Origin: Thermoplasmata archaeon
GTDB lineage: Archaea > Thermoplasmatota > E2 > DHVEG-1
NCBI GenBank assembly: GCA_030641605.1
Contig: DAOWHD010000071.1
Coordinates: forward strand, 1 to 6,626
DNA: 6,626 nucleotides
Direction of reading: 5' to 3'
Part shown: positions 5,994-6,626 of the stretch, one piece after another
How the letters are laid out: each line of letters starts with the position of its first letter
How positions within the stretch are numbered: position 1 is the first letter of the stretch
Notes under the pieces: model-generated
The model's input: the letters and a program-made list of their open reading frames with translations, nothing else
Databases searched by the model: none
What the model was told of the DNA's origin: nothing
Translations under genes and position numbers: made by a program

Positions 5994-6430
5994 TCATTAT
6001 TCCGACGAAAAAATATAAAGATTGTTGGTATATGTCTGCCAAAAATGTAAAGAATCTGGCAATTTATCTTCTCGTTTATAGTATGCCAGTTTTCTATTTA
6101 TCATTATATAGAATTAACCAAAAAATCTTCACGTTTGTTTAGTTCTTTTCTCTTTTTGTGTATTTTGTCTATTTCTTTTATTATTGATTTGTAGTTTTTT
6201 TTCATTTTTTTCACTAATCCAATATTTTAAAATCTTCGTACTTAATACTTATTTTACAAGTGTTATCGAAAACAATCTGCTTTACTATTTTACTTGACGT
6301 GTTAAACTCTGGAGAGCAAATGATGGTATACATCTATAAAATCGCGTTAATCAGTAGTACACTCAGTTTAGAGCCAACAACTACCAAAAAACAGAACAAT
6401 GCAGGAATAACTTAATCAATTTTAGATACT

Positions 6431-6523
6431 CTATTTTTTCCTACGTCTAGTTTTAAACATTCTTTCTCGCTCGCGCATTTCTTTTACTCTCTTCTCAACA
6501 TGGTCTTGATAACTTGTACTCAT
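6431..6523 (-). CDS. Candidate 30-residue highly charged small protein
   Basis: Not a family I recognise. The frame reads MSTSYQDHVEKRVKEMRERERMF... and ends in TRRRKK. It looks like one amphipathic, very basic helix that could bind nucleic acid or form a coiled coil. Support comes from signals in the right order on the minus strand: a consensus-like TATA box TTTATAAG (6563-6570), then an SD-like GTGAT (6528-6532) complementary to the archaeal 16S 3' end, then ATG at 6523 after a 4-nt gap. Another in-frame ATG at 6529 and a GTG at 6532 are possible starts; a stop codon lies just upstream. The codons are balanced, not a poly-A reading. It remains a short ORF that could be accidental. Confidence 0.4.
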   Translation of the reverse strand: MSTSYQDHVEKRVKEMRERERMFKTRRRKK

Positions 6524-6562
6524 ATTCATCACTTAGATTTTCAAACCTGCATTATGTTCTTA

Positions 6563-6570
6563 CTTATAAA
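6563..6570 (-). promoter_or_regulatory. Minus-strand TATA box for the small charged ORF
   Basis: Read on the minus strand this is TTTATAAG preceded by AAAAG, close to the archaeal TATA consensus with a purine-rich BRE. Transcription would begin near 6541, giving a leader of about 18 nt that contains the GTGAT ribosome site. Confidence 0.45.
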
Positions 6571-6626
6571 CTTTTATCATTAAAAAATATGATGTTGGGT
6601 GTGTTATGACAGGATATATGGTACCT

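Larger units (their letters stand above)
5994..6626. other. 633-bp region without a conventional gene: T-rich block and several very short ORFs
   Basis: No homologue of a known gene is recognisable. From left to right: a TATA-like AAAAAATATAAAG (6008-6020); a set of three mutually pairing TGCCA/TGGCA segments (6037-6089); a strongly T-rich block (about 6140-6212, including an 8-T run) that could end + strand transcripts; minus-strand ORFs of 33 and 39 codons (6104-6205 and 6214-6333); a + strand ORF of 31 codons with GGAG ahead of it (6320-6415); the minus-strand charged small ORF described separately; and a probable divergent promoter (6563-6592). ORFs of 30-40 codons are expected by chance in six frames of AT-rich DNA, so most are probably not genes. 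Confidence 0.55.

Noticed and set aside
5994..6626. tRNA, CRISPR or insertion-sequence remains in the right-hand gap
   Set aside because: No cloverleaf arms or T-loop sequence, no regularly spaced repeats, and no terminal inverted repeats or transposase motifs were visible.

Overview
This window looks like part of an archaeal chromosome, most likely from a euryarchaeon of the Thermoplasmatota or a methanogen-related lineage. The lineage call is my inference from protein style, not a placement. Archaeal signs are an AK6/Fap7-type adenylate kinase ending in the IDWSEE tail, an archaeal-style serine hydroxymethyltransferase, a CDP-alcohol phosphatidyltransferase of the archaetidylinositol-phosphate-synthase type, a winged-helix regulator of a family I know mainly from euryarchaea, and TATA-like boxes about 30 nt upstream of start codons that mostly lack Shine-Dalgarno (SD) sites. 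All confident genes lie on the + strand and the DNA is AT-rich.

Layout. (1) Positions 2-985 hold the 3' end of a large secreted-type repeat protein: beta-propeller (SBBP-like) repeats, then two PKD/Ig-like domains, then a short hydrophobic tail. A hairpin plus T-run terminator follows. (2) Positions 986-1301 are non-coding and carry the promoter of the next gene. (3) Positions 1302-2236 hold a dCMP deaminase and then a small winged-helix regulator with its own TATA box, a strong SD and an inverted repeat that could be its operator. (4) Positions 2318-3415 or so hold a stand-alone M24 proline peptidase with a nearly leaderless start. (5) Positions 3491-5993 look like one operon: glyA (SHMT), an AK6/Fap7-like kinase starting 4 nt after the glyA stop, and a CDP-alcohol phosphatidyltransferase 15 nt further on. 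(6) Positions 5994-6626 hold no conventional gene. They contain a T-rich stretch, several very short ORFs on both strands and, near the right edge, what looks like a divergent promoter. Its minus-strand arm drives a plausible 30-residue, highly charged protein.

How the genes fit together. The central genes are housekeeping: nucleotide salvage (dCMP to dUMP), one-carbon supply (serine/glycine), peptide turnover, adenylate kinase activity probably tied to small-subunit ribosome maturation, and ether-lipid head-group synthesis. dCMP deaminase and SHMT both feed thymidylate synthesis in many organisms, but nothing here shows co-regulation. I found no clear new system, CRISPR array, transposase or tRNA. 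The parts least explained by known genes are the mosaic left-edge protein and the right-hand 630 bases.
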